NCBI GenBank assembly: GCA_032622095.1
Contig: CP136069.1
Span: 48,522,194 to 48,586,193 of the forward strand
Length of the DNA: 64,000 nt
Direction of reading: 5' to 3'
DNA from: Siphonodentalium dalli
Lineage: Eukaryota > Mollusca > Scaphopoda > Gadilida > Siphonodentaliidae
The notes below the pieces were generated by a model that did no database searches, was not told the origin of the DNA, and saw nothing but the letters and a program-made list of their open reading frames with translations. The position numbers and the translations under genes are program-made. Position 1 is the first letter of the stretch, and each line of letters opens with the position of its first letter. This document shows positions 23,791 to 37,281 of this stretch, in pieces.

Positions 23791-24305
23791 GAAGTCTCAT
23801 ATATATTTTGAAGACCTCTGTTTGTCTGTCTGTCTGTCTGTCTGTATGTCATTTATACAAATCTACGATTCTCGACCGATCGGGACGAAACTTGGTACGT
23901 GTGTGTAGTTTGACCAGGCGGTCGTCGTTGTCGTATTGGCGAGCCCGTGCGTCGCCCGTGCAGCGCATGCGCAGACGAGATCTCGGAAACGGGTGGAGCT
24001 ATCGACTTGAAATTTGCTATGTGAATGTATCTTGCCCCAGATACGAATTTTATCGGGTCGCCGAGCCCGTGCGACGCCAGCTTCGCGCATGCGCAGACCA
24101 TATCTCGGAAACGGGTGGAGCTATCGACTTGAAATTTGGTATGTGAATGTATCTTTCCCCGGATACGAATTTTATCGGATCGCCGAGCCCGTGCGACGCC
24201 AGCTTCGCGCATGCGCAGACCAGATCTAGGAAACGGGTAGAGCTATCGACTTGAAATTTGTTTTTTGAATAGCCCGGACAACGTCGGGCTCATCGGCTAG
24301 TTTAT
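23790..24305 (-). mobile_element. Pearl/Helentron-associated-like element (GC-rich core family)
   Basis: Minus-strand copy of the family at 5.6 kb. Read on the minus strand: the GCCCGACGTTGTCCGGGC hairpin near 24270-24290, three core units, the unit with the 'gatcggtcgagaatcgtag' block, a GACAGACAGACAGACAAACA run (23818-23850) and 'cttcaaaatatatatgaga'. Each core unit carries GCGCATGCGC. Confidence 0.83.
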
Positions 24306-24934
24306 ATATATAGTGTTAAATAACAGACTGGTGATGGGTCCTCAGATTTCTTGAAATGGCAAGGTAATATGTCACCATTCCAGCTGGAAGTGGTTGAGGT
24401 TATCTCTCCGTGAAATTTAACGTGTTAACAGATCCAGGTAGACTCATCGGGAGAGTAAGGCAGTCAGCAAGATAACTATCTGTGGAATAGTAATATGACG
24501 AATCACGAAGGTGTGCCATAATAAACTGGCTCACCTACTATGTCATCGCTACTGTGGAACATGTGACAGCCACCAATGTTGGAACTTGAAATAAAATGAT
24601 TTTCCATATGGGATTATGTTACAACCCAATTGTAGCTATCAGCAGCCGGATTTCGCTTTCGTTCAGATTTTGACTTTTTCACGAAGATCTACAAACCTAT
24701 ATCATTGTATATATTTTATGTATATGTTTATGTATATATGTTCTGCATTGTGCTACATTAAATGGTAGCTTATGCAATAAAGCCCCCGTGTAATGGTTGG
24801 TACATGCTCCGCGTCCACTCCCTATAACAAATAGTTTGGAGAAAACCTACCCAACTTGGCGGTAACGATTATAATTTCCACATTCACTATCTAGTTCCAA
24901 TACTGCAAACTTTTGTGGACATATTTTGATTACA
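24306..24934. other. Intergenic, no gene recognised
   Basis: I see nothing supportable. Confidence 0.45.
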
Positions 24935-26225
24935 ACCACCCCAACAATTTTATGTCACAATGTTCAACCGTGGAAATGTCATGTCTGTCACAATATTAAT
25001 TTGACATTTGACATCGCAATCGCATATAGGTTGACATTGTTCTCATTGGTTGATGTTCCAACCAGCAATTTGTGAGGAAGTATAAGTAGTTATCTACTTT
25101 TGGTCAACATTTTGGTCATCAGCTGAAAATATTCCAATCTTTGGGTATTGCCAATAGCTAGAAAGTATGAGGTTACCAGTTGGAACGTTCCAAGCGGCGC
25201 AAATTTTATTTCGCGAACGTGGGAGATTGGTTCGTTAAGGAGGAAGCAGTGGGAAATTGCATGGTGAACACACCAATGGAGGCACTATAGCCACGTCCCT
25301 GTTCGGGCGAAGAAATAAACTGTGTCACTGGTGTCACTATATGTCATTAAATGTAAGTTATACATTCAGTTATCGTGCGTGTCTGAATTAATGTCCAAAT
25401 CCGCAGAATGACCGCAGTGACCCACTTTAGTCTTATGGACATGCTTCCTCCGCTTTATATTGTCATCTGTCACGTCACCACATCGTACATCGTATACGTA
25501 AATTCAATATGCCGCTGACCACGGGGTCAATAGGCTATGACAAAAGTTCGTAGTCTCTTCTGGTATGCATCCTTTTAAACTCATGAACAAACTAATGCAG
25601 AACATGAGGGTCACTAGGCGACGGAATCACACGTCCGGTTTTATGAAGTCGCCAATGACCGGAACATGTTGCCTTTCGACCTCCTGTCACGATTTTTAGG
25701 AACGAAATATTTACATGTAGTCACGTACACCAAGTACGTAGCTACGCCGGGTTCATCTCACCATCACATAATTTGGAAAGATGGGTAGGACATGTAATAC
25801 ACAAAATGCATATCTACAGGTTCCATGCATGTATGTAGCTCGAGGGTCTCCATTAGGGCGGGTATCCACCTTGAAACTTACAACTGCACCTCCTTGCTTA
25901 AGACCAAACTCCCATGTTCGCGAAATTCCATTTGGGCCCCATTGTGTTGGAACTTTCCAACTGGTATCTCAAACGTTGCTACTGTTGGAAATTTGACACC
26001 ACCACTGAGGTTGGATAAATTCCAACCTGTGGCTACTTCTGACCGAAAGTAGAACATACGTTGTTGTTGGTCTAGACAACATATTCCCCATTAATTAATG
26101 CTTTAAAGTTCAAACAAGTCGAAACATTTCAACCTAAATATGGTTTTAAATGTTCAAGTAGTGTTGTGTCAGGCATGACATTTCCAAGTGTTGAAACGTT
26201 TGATAAAATTTGAAGTGTTAGACAC
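24935..26225. mobile_element. Old element with long, degenerate terminal inverted repeats
   Basis: The left arm (24940-25200) and the reverse complement of the right arm (25945-26220) share, in order, 'ggaaatgtcatg-ctg-cacaa', 'aggttga-at', 'tctactttyggtca' and 'ccagttggaa-gttccaa'. The exact ends and target duplication could not be set. The interior has overlapping short ORFs with no known domain. Confidence 0.5.
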
Positions 26226-29200
26226 TACCAACGATACAAAGGAACGCTCTTATTTTTCGATGGATTTGTCGGCCCCCTTTGGATTTCCGGAACCGGACCG
26301 GGCAGCGGGCATAATTTGAGGTTTCAACTCGCGAAAATCAACAAAGTGCTACAGATCTACAAGTTTTACGTTGGAATCGAGAACAAAACGAGCATATTTG
26401 ATAAGCTATGTATTATTTGTCACTTTTTTAAACTAACACCATGACAAAGATCGGTTCCCTGCTACGCTGGACGGATTGCCGCCACAGGTGCACAGCATGT
26501 ACGGAAATCACTACGTTGTGTTTTTCTGTTTAATACTTCTGTGGGTTATAATTAATTCACTCGGCATTATTCCTGAGAAACCAAACTGACCGTATTCATT
26601 TGGAAATTGGCTAGATTAAACCACAGTGAATTGTAACTGGCAAACACTTACATACAAGATGTTAGAATTAATTACGAAAATATACGTCATGGCAGCGGTC
26701 AGACTGGACTCTGTCTTCCAGCATGAACGAACGCATGACACTCTTTATAAGAGACATAATTTGTGATTTGTGCTGGCCTGACAAGCATTAAAAGGGTGCC
26801 AAAATGTCCGCGTTTGGTATAGAACAAGAACAATGTAATTTCTTACCTCGGATCATTTTCTTAATATTGGCCGTATATACACCATACGATACGCGGAACA
26901 ATTTTATAACACTCGACTCTTTTACTAGATTTACTAGTTTTACTCAGGGACGTGGCTAAAGGGTCACTGGTTGATTTCCACCTTGAATTTTCCAACTGCA
27001 CGCCCCCTTGAACCTTGCGATATTGTATTTGCACCACCACCCACCGACTCTCGGCTTAAAATTCCACAATAATGTTATTTTAAATTAATTAGTGGTCTGT
27101 ATTGGCCATCAGGGAGGCAAGATGACACAAATGAGAACATATGGAAATCTGAACCTACAACTGATGACCTGTTCAGTCTAAACTTTGTACTCATGTCACT
27201 GCTGCAAAGATAGATGTTTAAATGCTGCTAACTTCAATTACCATCCAATCGTGTCTATTCTGGTGATAAATGATATAACGCAATTGAATTTAGTTGAATA
27301 GATTCCATTCATCCACCGTTTAAATTAAACAATGACATTGTATATCAAATTGTCACCTTAACAATATGTACGATTATCCTTCGGCGAGATGAATTATCCG
27401 CAGGTGATATATGTCACGAAACCTCAACGTTTCATCCATCATTTGATGATTACTATATAGAGGGGCTTTATCCAGTGACAAAGCAGATTCCAATTTAGCG
27501 TCAGCTACATCATCGTTCCAAATAAAACAAAAACTATGAGGTGATCGGCATTTAAAACTATAACCTCCCCCGAGTGCTAGCTTAGCTCTCGATCTTACTG
27601 TTAGCTATACGTTTTAACCATCGCAAGTTTACTAGTATTCACGCTGAGCCGAAATATATTTCGGCCAATTGTTGACCTGATTCTGATTTTTTGTGTTTGT
27701 AAAATTAAACAAAACGTTGGCCAAATTAAATCCTCAACTTCTGGTCTCACAACTTATGAATAATTGTATTCTATTTAAAATGTTACATGCTGCATAAGCA
27801 TGTCCATACCCTCAAATACCGCGTATAGACTTCATTAATCCCACCAGTTTTACATGGCAATATACCACTACCCACCATCCACCATTCAGCCTCACAAAAG
27901 ACAAAGGATTCATGAGTGTTAAACCTCATCATTGTTGTATTGCATTTGGTGACCCATTTTTGATACTGCACCTAATCAGTTAGAAGATGATCATACTACA
28001 TTTTTTGCTCAAGTCGCTCCCGTCCAAAGTGTTTTTGACTTAGATTTCCGATTGTGTGGTAAAATATCTTTGGCCAATTTGGACTATGACAGCGTGAACC
28101 CTCAAGTTGCCGTAGACAACAATATGGTGCCAGAATGTGAACGGACACATGCATATAAAATGCATCTTTACCACAACGTGAGGAGTAAAATATATGTATT
28201 TACACCTGTAACTGTGCTGCATAAAATTGCCCAGCCAATAGCATGCAATGATCTCTCAAAAATAAAGCATGCAGTTATTTGAAGGAAAATGTCAGTATCA
28301 CGGTCACGTGTGGAACTACACCAATCTCACTTCTCAAGTCGTTAGCTTTGGTAAAGTTGCATTGCATACTATGCGTGATTACGTTCATATTCTGGCCCAT
28401 ATGTTTTTTTAACACGACATGTAATTAAACTACGAGTGTGTGAGTGTACCTTTATTCGTGAAACTACATTTGGGGGAGCTAGGTTTTTGTATGCCTTGCG
28501 AGTTGTATGTTGCATAACTTCGTTTTCATTTAGACTCATTTGATGGTGTATTGATCGTAGTTTCTATTGATACCAAATATTGGCCATACGGTTCAATAAT
28601 AGTTATGTGGCTGTTTGACTGAATCGATGAATACTTTTTGCAATGTTTGCCGTCGCGACGGCATGTAATGATCGAATCGGGCGACAAATGGATATTAATA
28701 TGGTCAAGCGACCATCCGCCAAACGACAGAACCACCGGTTTGCCTTTGTGTATGAACTTATATCTTCTACATTCAACAGTAAATGGAATGGTGTCATATC
28801 AGATGTCAATTGTTAGGTACATGAGTACCGTTGGATAATTATAAATTATTTTAATTTCGGGGCCTGTTCATTTTGGAATAGTTCAGCCTCAACAACATAT
28901 GACCACATACATTCGGTGACCGGGTGACACCCCGCCTCATCTGGTGCCTAGACTAACATGAATATGCAACAATCCCATTGACGAGCATCGCAGTATTTCC
29001 AACCATATGCACAAACTCCAGGCAGAGTTATCCCGCATCGCTCCGCTGAGATACCACTGCCATAAGGACATTTGGTAAGGTTTTCTAACATGATCTTAGT
29101 TCTTATGTTTTAGGATTAAAATTGTCTAGGCTCAGTTCGTATCGTTCTTATCAATACCGAAAGAATTACCATTATTGCAAACTTTTGGTGGTCAAAATAC

Positions 29201-30340
29201 GATAATAGGTGACTAAATGTAGTTCCGACGATACGTAAAAATAGATGTATCGGTCCGCAATTACCGCAGTGATCTATCGCAGTGATAACGTATAGGGCGC
29301 TGCATGGAGTTTGAAGTTATACATAGTATGCTAGGAATTTGGTGGGAAAGCCTTACACACAACCTGACTGCATGACACGAAATTCACTATGTGCTCTGGC
29401 AATTAGTGTTTTTTTTTTTTTTTTACAAATGTTGCTGAACATCCCAAACGTATACATGTAAGTGAACTAGACATGCATATGAGACTGGTAATTGGGAGAA
29501 CAGTGAGGAACACGTGCAAAACATACTTATACAATTATCCCATCCCCTAATAGATGAATAAGTTCACGAAAACAGGAGGAATAATTGCAAATTAATACAC
29601 AAAACCAGCACTCAGTTCGGAACCGAATTGGGAGAATAAAGGTTCAGTTTGATCTTCTTTGGGTAAGTTGAAGGGAATTGCACTGTAAAATAATGTTATC
29701 TGTGGTTATATTTTACGGCTCAGCCCGTTGTCCCGAAAACCAGCACATTATCTGCTTATAATAGAACTTGTTTATGTGCATAATCTGATTAGAATCGATA
29801 ATTTGCTCTGAAAATGAGAATAATTTAGTTTCCATTATCGAGTCATAATGAGGCGATTCTAAGCAGATTATGTGCGGACAATGGCGGTATGGTTGGTTAT
29901 GTAACATGTTATTGACTCAACCAGAACTATGTCACACGTAAACTTATGCTTGCGAAAGAGGAACAACACAATCAGAAACTGAAGACAGCTAAGAAATATA
30001 TTAAGAATGCATGTGAATACATTAATGCATACGTGTAGCAACATACTCTATGGAAATTGTGATTGATCTATATCGGGTACAACTAAACTCATGTACTTGA
30101 CACACTTTTAGGAGAAATGCGGAAAGTATTGTCACATCACCACTCACAGTTACCATATGTATATCTACAAAGCACTTACTGTTTTGACGATCCAATATGC
30201 AATGCATGTGGCGGACGAAACGACGAGAACCCAAACGAAACTTACAAATACTATACGTACTGCCCATTGGATTTGAGTCGGATTAGTTAATTACTTTTAC
30301 GCGATGCCAATATCCATAACACTTGATAGCAAACATTAAG
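26226..30340. other. Largely unique intergenic DNA
   Basis: About 4 kb with no recognised exon, repeat or RNA gene, apart from a T homopolymer at 29409-29424 and a weak inverted pair around 29740 and 29860. Small ORFs on both strands overlap each other and are not called. Confidence 0.4.
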
Positions 30341-30344
30341 TGGT

Positions 30345-30700
30345 CCTGCTAATGTGATATGATGTTGGTGGGTCCCTCTGAATTAATATGGTGTTGGTGG
30401 ATCCTGCTGAATTGCTATGATGTCGGTGGATCCTGCTGAATTGCTATGGTGTTGGTGGATCCTGCTGGATTACTGTGATGTTGTTGGGTTCTGCTAAATT
30501 ACTATGATGTTGGTGGGTCTCGATGAATTACTATGATGCTCGTGTGTCTCGCTAAATGTATATAATGGTGGCGGGTCCTGCTGCATTACTATATTGGTGG
30601 GTTCTGTTGAATTGATATGATATTGGGTGGGTCCTGCTGAATTGCTATGGCGCTGGTGGGTCCTGCTAAATTGCTGTGACCCTGGTGGGTCCTGGCACGT
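30345..30700. repeat. Minisatellite, unit about 30-33 bp, about 11 copies
   Basis: Units read GGTGGGTCCTGCTGAATT followed by 'gctatgatgttg' or variants. Unit length and sequence drift along the array. A second array lies at 31130-31262. Confidence 0.9.
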
Positions 30701-31129
30701 AGAACACTGTCGCGAGCAGATAATTGACACATCTGCTTCATTCCTTCTGGTGGTGACCAGGTCGATGAGAGGATATAATAGGAGATGACTTATAAAACAC
30801 AACTCCGACCATACGCGTGTGAGATAATGACAGCTTAGCAATATATGTTTTTTTGTATATGCTTTAAAGCCCAGAATGCCTCGCCTTTGCATAACATCGT
30901 ATACAGGTCTAACGCAAATGTTCAATTGGTGCTTACCTGATCTTCCAAACAACATAGATTCCATTTACCATTTCTGGAAAAATTTTCACACAAAGCATTC
31001 GGAGCTTCCATCACATTCAATATTCCTGATATTTGTTCTCAAAACCCACATCACTATTTATACAGTCGTCTGTGTATATTATTGTAATATATTCAATCTC
31101 TCCTTAGAAGGAGGCAATAAAGACATATG

Positions 31130-31262
31130 TGGTACTGGTGGGCCTTGCTGAATTGATATGGTGCTGGTGGGTCCTGGTGAATTGTTATGATGCTGGTGGG
31201 TCATGCTCAAGTGCTATGATGCTGGTTTGTCCTGCTGAATTGCTATGGAGCTGGTGGGGCAA
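31130..31262. repeat. Second array of the same minisatellite
   Basis: Four units of GGTGGGTCCTGGTGAATT-type, separated from the first array by about 430 bp of unrelated sequence. Two reversed, decayed units ('gaattcagcaggacactc') sit at 31558-31620. Confidence 0.85.
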
Positions 31263-32817
31263 ATTGGTGCTGCTAAAAACTGTGCAGTCTTCTAAATTTG
31301 TAATGTTTGAATGATTTGGCTGATCTCAACAAACGACTGGAACCACTTTATGGGACCAACATTGAACAGACGTAAACTATTTTAATATTGGTCACTTTGG
31401 CTATTGCAAACCGACCGTATCCATGATGTCTATTTGTGCCATCATGCATTCAGCCATTATCACATATTATAAGACATGTTCTTGAATGTTCATATACACT
31501 GGAATTTACCTCGAATTTATAAAAAGATTATTTTTATCAACATAAATTTGCTCTACCAGCATCATATGAATTCAGCAGGACACTCAAACATCATAGCACA
31601 TTAGCGGAACCACTCAACCAGCGGTGGACCGACCGATCATCGTTACCAGTAAGATACACTAAGTTCAGACTGCGATATACTGACCTAATTACCCGGAGGA
31701 CATTGATGGTCACTCGCACATACACGTAGTAAGTCACTTAGGGTAATGTTTGTTCGACGGAATTATTATCGTAATTTGTCACAATCACATCGCTTTTCAA
31801 CATTAGATACGTATTCACACTTTGAGACGACCTTTTGTCATCCGATAATTAAAGTTGTTTAACATCGTGGTTGTTATGCATATGTACATGTAAGCCCGTC
31901 CGAACTACAAACAAACTTCAGCGATGTGTGCTGTATACTATGCGTCCGTACTGAGTATACGGAGTACTATGAACCTACTTAAGTGCAATAACAGTCGGCC
32001 ATCGTTCATAACGGGAACTCTGAATTAAGTGTCAATGGTACTTAAAAAATTGAGAATTATTTTCATTGAACAATTAAATATCATGGTATGGAATGTTAAC
32101 AACAGTAGTAAATTCGATGAACAAATAATTGATCAAAACTATTTTAATATATATTTGGTGTTGAATTTTGTGGGGAAGATTAACGCCTTGTCGCAATATA
32201 AAAGGGAAACTGTTGCGGTGACACCGATAAAAGAAAATCTGTGCAGTTTTGTGGGACACAACACGGTACATAAGCTCAATTTATATAGACACATTTAGCT
32301 ATTCGGTAACGTACAACACATTCGCAACTACACCCATTGGAGCTGCGGCAGCTGTCTGTACTTGTGCCCACTACATGTACATTTGGCATGTTTGCAATGT
32401 CTTGTTAACAACAGTTTGAATAACGGGTGTGGCTACCTCTTTTGAAAGATCGGTAGCGAATCAAGATATCAAATTTCAGTTCATCCATCGCTGAGATATT
32501 TGTGCGTAAAGACAGAACACCTCTATTATCTACAGTTGCTCTGTAACACTAGTGGTGGTCTTAGCAATACCATACGCGTTGTATGACATGTTTATAGACC
32601 AATACATATCTCGCTAATAGCAAGATGTGAAGACGATTGGTTGCCAATGATGTAATTATATATCAATTGGGTTAAATTACTAGTTTGACTGCACTGATTT
32701 GTGTATGCCATTGCACTTCACCGGTAAAAAACAACAAAGTCAATTTCATATGTCGGCACAAGAAAGACACGCGGTCATTAGCTAGTCTTTGATTAACAAT
32801 GTTTCAATGGGTAGATG
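31263..32817. other. Intergenic, no gene recognised
   Basis: Apart from the reversed minisatellite units near 31558-31620, I see nothing supportable. Confidence 0.4.
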
Positions 32818-33087
32818 TCCTTAGTGACTGATCTCCAGTCTTCGGGAACATAACAGGTATATAGGACAAATATATACAGACACATATACATTATGTCCGG
32901 CCAAACTGTCCAGAGCAGAGTTCTATTGAAACACAAGTTTACTGATAGTGTGGAACGATGGGTTATTAAAATGCATTAATTATTAATTAACTGGGAAAAC
33001 AAGATTTCTCATTATCAACGCAAAATAAATTGCCTTAGTGACTGATCTCCAGTCTTCGGGGACATAACAGGTACATAGGACAAATGT
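32816..33087. repeat. 53-bp direct repeat, 216 bp apart
   Basis: 'ccttagtgactgatctccag' to 'cataggacaaat' at 32818-32870 recurs at 33034-33086 with two or three changes. Confidence 0.88.
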
Positions 33088-33977
33088 TACGTATCCACAG
33101 ATGCGTATCATGACAATTCATTGTACCGGAAGCCCAATTACACCTGGTGAACTAGCAGAAAAATATGCACGCGAAGATATAGTGCACTATTCTGTTCTCA
33201 GTTTGTGACATTATATCGTATGTTTATTAGATAAATACGAATTACATATTCTATTTATCGTATAACAATGTCCAAAACTATATATTTCAAGATTATAATT
33301 GCGAGAATTTCGGCATCGCGTTGATTGACGCGCACGAATTTGACCTGCATTTAGTTAGAGACACGGCTCGGCCCCGGCTGCCATTCAGCCAATCAGAACA
33401 CACTTTTTGTCAACAAACCAATCAAATTATCGGAAGGTGATATGAACTAGTAGTTCATATGAAATGGATTTATGACATACTGTACAAAGTAAATAATGAT
33501 TGAGTCATATGATAAAATAGTTTATCAAACCATCATTTAATAAAATATTCTCAGTTAAGAACCGCGTTGTGTTGTGCCTATTTACTGGGCATCTGTATAT
33601 TCTTGGTATCATAGAGTGTTCTACTGCCGTGCTATCGCATTTCATTTCTAACAGCAACTTTAGAAAACAAAATATTAATATATCAGGACCAGGAACCGAC
33701 TTCACTATAATGTAATACCTAAACCGTCACTTCATAGTTTCGAATAGCTCAAAGTTCTATCTGTAACTCATGCATTTTGTGGTCCAAATATTTGTTGCAG
33801 GAATTAGTGTACTTATTAGTAAAAGGAAGTATGTGTATTTTACGGACATCCATTCAATTGTTGAGGCATGTTAGATGTTCAAAATTGGGGCACAATCGAT
33901 ACCTATTAATTTTTTAACGTGCATTTTGAATGTCCACATACACTATGTTACCCATCAGACAGACTTGTATATATGTT
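33088..33977. other. Intergenic, no gene recognised
   Basis: I see nothing supportable. Confidence 0.4.
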
Positions 33978-34435
33978 TTAACCCTTTACCCAACAAAACA
34001 CCCAGAAAAAATAGCTGCAACAGCCTAAATTATCTTGGGTCTGTCTCAATAGAACCATACAAATATGGATATCATTGGAACCGGCTCATTGACCACATTG
34101 TGATAGTTACAGTTATGCCCTGTTCCAATGCATCCTCTTATATATGCGAGTCGACCATAGGTCGCCTCGCATATATAAGAGAATTATTGGCCTAAAACAA
34201 TTTCATTTTTTAACACTTTTTACCATGTTTTCTTACATTCTTTAACAATTTTATAATTTTTTCTTACATTTTTTAACAATTTTTATAATATTTTTCTACA
34301 ATCTTTGACAATTTTATCATTTTTAATATGTGTTAAGCCAATGCATTCTCTTATATATGCGAGGCGACCTATGGTCGACTCGCATATATAAGAGAATGCA
34401 TTGGCACAGGGCCGTTTCGTTGGGTAAAGGGTTAA
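33978..34435 (+). mobile_element. TTAA-flanked palindromic MITE, family T2, copy 3
   Basis: TTAA at 33978-33981 and 34432-34435, with ends TTAACCCTTTACCCAACA. It is colinear with the copy at 9620 but keeps the full AT-rich spacer between the two palindromes (34121-34191 and 34337-34406). Confidence 0.88.
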
Positions 34436-34645
34436 ACAAATTTAAAATCCAAACCGTTTTGGATTAAACACTTGATTGGTGACATACATGTATATTCATG
34501 GCCTTGTGATTGCCGATCTTCGTACTTTTGGTCTCAGTATACTTGTCTTCAACTTCGTTTTACACGCGCATATCACGTGTTTTATAACATCGGATACCAA
34601 CGAACAAGGGTGCAACCGCGCAATAATCACACCGCACCAACAAAT

Positions 34646-34683
<38 letters not shown>

Positions 34684-35849
34684 ATTTATCTCTCTCACTC
34701 TCCTGGACAGTATGATCTAAAGCCCCATCTGCAGTTTTGATGAATTGCGATAAGATTTTATTGGTCGATCTATACGTTTAATACATTATACGGATTCCAC
34801 GCGATGATTGATTTTTGATTGATTTTCTTTTATTTGTATGATTTATATTGTGACGACATAAATTATGGACATGTGTATGATACGTATTGTACAAGAGCAG
34901 CATGATCATGTTTGATCGTCTTCATGCTGCCCCTGAATGAAGATAACTTAACATAATGGATGGCGGATGAATTTAAAGACGTGTTCGCTGTGACGTAGAC
35001 TTCTCCAAGTGATATGATTTTTGAAAGTATGTTAGTTTTGTTCAGCCTGGAACGATAGAGTGTTCCATGTTAGTTGATTAGTACACAATCATAGAGAACA
35101 TTATCTCACTGATGTGACAAAATTAAAACAGCAACACTTTTATTTGGCTTGATATATGAAATTAGCCAACATATCACCCAGTATCACCATCCAAATTGGT
35201 TCATATTGTACCTAAATATTCACATATGTTCATTTGTGATTGATTTGATTATGAGATAAGCCTATAGTGAGTGTATACCCGTTATTCCATTGAATGGCGT
35301 GGGCCGCAATGAAAACACATTAAAAAGCGCGTGCATCTGGAAAGTTGATGAAAAAAGGTAGATTAAATAATGCCAATATAGGCGTATTGCACATGGAAAT
35401 AGTCCCATATTAGACTGTTTAAAAAAACGCGTGTTAAGTCCATATTATATCGTATATTGAGGTTATATAATGTCAATATGAACGTATTTCGCTCATTAAG
35501 ATACGCTCGTTATGTGCTAATTTTCACGAGACCAGGCTGGCATAACGCCTGATGCGACAAATCAGTTGTTAGCCGACCATAATTAAGACTAAACTATATC
35601 AGTGTGGGCTGAATCTATATAGTCAACATTTGACACAGCTGGTTTGATCATCAAACAAGCATCAGTGTGCAGTCACACGTGTTGCATAAATCCTGGCAAC
35701 ATATTTAAAAAAAATTGTTTTGATCTATCTGGTGAAAGATCTTGAATTTCATGTATCCTCATCTTCATTGTATGCGAAATCTGATCAGCTATTAAGAGGA
35801 GACTAAACAATAGATTTTAAGACATTTGCGAGGCTGCAAATAATATTTT
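34436..35849. other. Intergenic with a CT microsatellite
   Basis: A pure CT run occupies about 34648-34681, followed by imperfect TCTC repeats to about 34703. The remaining DNA shows no gene. Confidence 0.5.
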
Positions 35850-37281
35850 GGTCCGAATCGGCGTCTCCAGTTTAGACCTATAGTTTAATCTTCTAGTTTA
35901 AACCGGGTTTTAGTAGTAAAACCAACTTTTACTCGACCGCGGGGACGACATGGATTTGGTCGATTGCGTTACAATTGTTCATTTGCAACGATAGGAGACG
36001 TGGTCTGTCTGTTTACTATGGCTAATTGTCAATGAATGGTCGGGTTACGCGCCCGGTTGTCGCTAAATAATCTCCTAATCAAGCGAATAACCTGTGCGCT
36101 TTGACAAATCACGACGAATTCACGGTCTGTTGTATAGTGGTTAATTATTATCTAATATCATGGACGAACATGACTTTTGGAATTTATTTCCTATTCCTTA
36201 TTCACAAAACTATCTTTTTTTGGCTCCTGCCGTCAATTTGGACAAAATCCTTACCGGTCTCGAAAATGGTCCATATTTCATGTTCTCCCCTCGGGATGGT
36301 AACCCTCCCGCCCCGGATGTTAGGGTGGGATATTTATAGGGCTTATTTGGGCCACCAACCCATACTACCAATTGGCCGAAATCCTTAACGTTCTCGAAAA
36401 TGGTCCATACTCAATTTCACTCTGAGTGTGGTACCCACCCCGGTGAGGGCTGGGGTGTTTCTAGTGTGTATTTGGGCGGGGCATCAACCCATGTCGTCAC
36501 ATTGACCGAAAGAGACATTTTTGTGAATAAGAAATCTGTTCCAAAAGTCATGTTCGTGTCGAACGTGTCAAACGGATTAGTCCGATCCCTTCATGCTCTC
36601 TGTCGCCATAGCGATCTCAGAAACGAGCGAATCGCAAAAACCTATATAGCAAGAAAACATCCATCACAGTAGCCTATTTGTTAGAAGTTATCTCATAAGT
36701 ACCGACAGAGCCTCCTCGAATTCCACTAAGACTCTCCTATATGGATATAAACTGAACATAGAAATTGAGTGACCAACGCCCGAGCATAAACGCCAGCCCC
36801 AATTCAAAAGAAATACTCCCATATACGCAAATAACACAACATCAATACTGGGCGAAAATAAATCGACCGAATAATAAAACCCACCAAACTAGGTTTTAGT
36901 AACACCTTGGATAGGGTGGTTTTACTTTGCTGTTTTTTCAAAGTATATTTAAAAGTATATTTTCGAGACGAGACGTATGGTACGGATAAACAAGATATTG
37001 ATAATCGTCTCCTATATCGCCAATTCACCACAAACAATTAGCGTTATTATCATAACTTTATCACGCCAATAAAACCAAGTTTTAATTGAGATCGAATTCC
37101 AAAAACTAAAACTGAGTTTATCACAAAACTGGGTTTAACTACACTAAAACCTAGTTGTACCTATAGTTCTACTACGGCAAAAACAACTGTTACTCCTACT
37201 AAAACCTAGTTTAAACTATAGTAAAACCAGGTCTAGAATAAAACCTACATGTAGTCAAAACCAGGGATGCCGATTCGGACC
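35850..37281. mobile_element. Long-TIR element ending GGTCCGAATCGGC, copy A (1.43 kb)
   Basis: Ends GGTCCGAATCGGCGTCTCC and, reversed, GGTCCGAATCGGCATCCC, flanked by TTT on both sides (3-bp target duplication; a T-run makes the exact length uncertain). Subterminal zones are packed with AAAACCTAGTTTAAAC-type motifs. The arms stay inverted as far as the block 'aacatgacttttgg'. The centre (36240-36510) holds about two 170-bp units of the array expanded in copy B. No transposase. The superfamily is unknown to me. Confidence 0.85.

Noticed and set aside
30494-30964. 156-aa ORF rich in histidine, serine and proline
   Set aside because: Most of its length is the reverse strand of the minisatellite.
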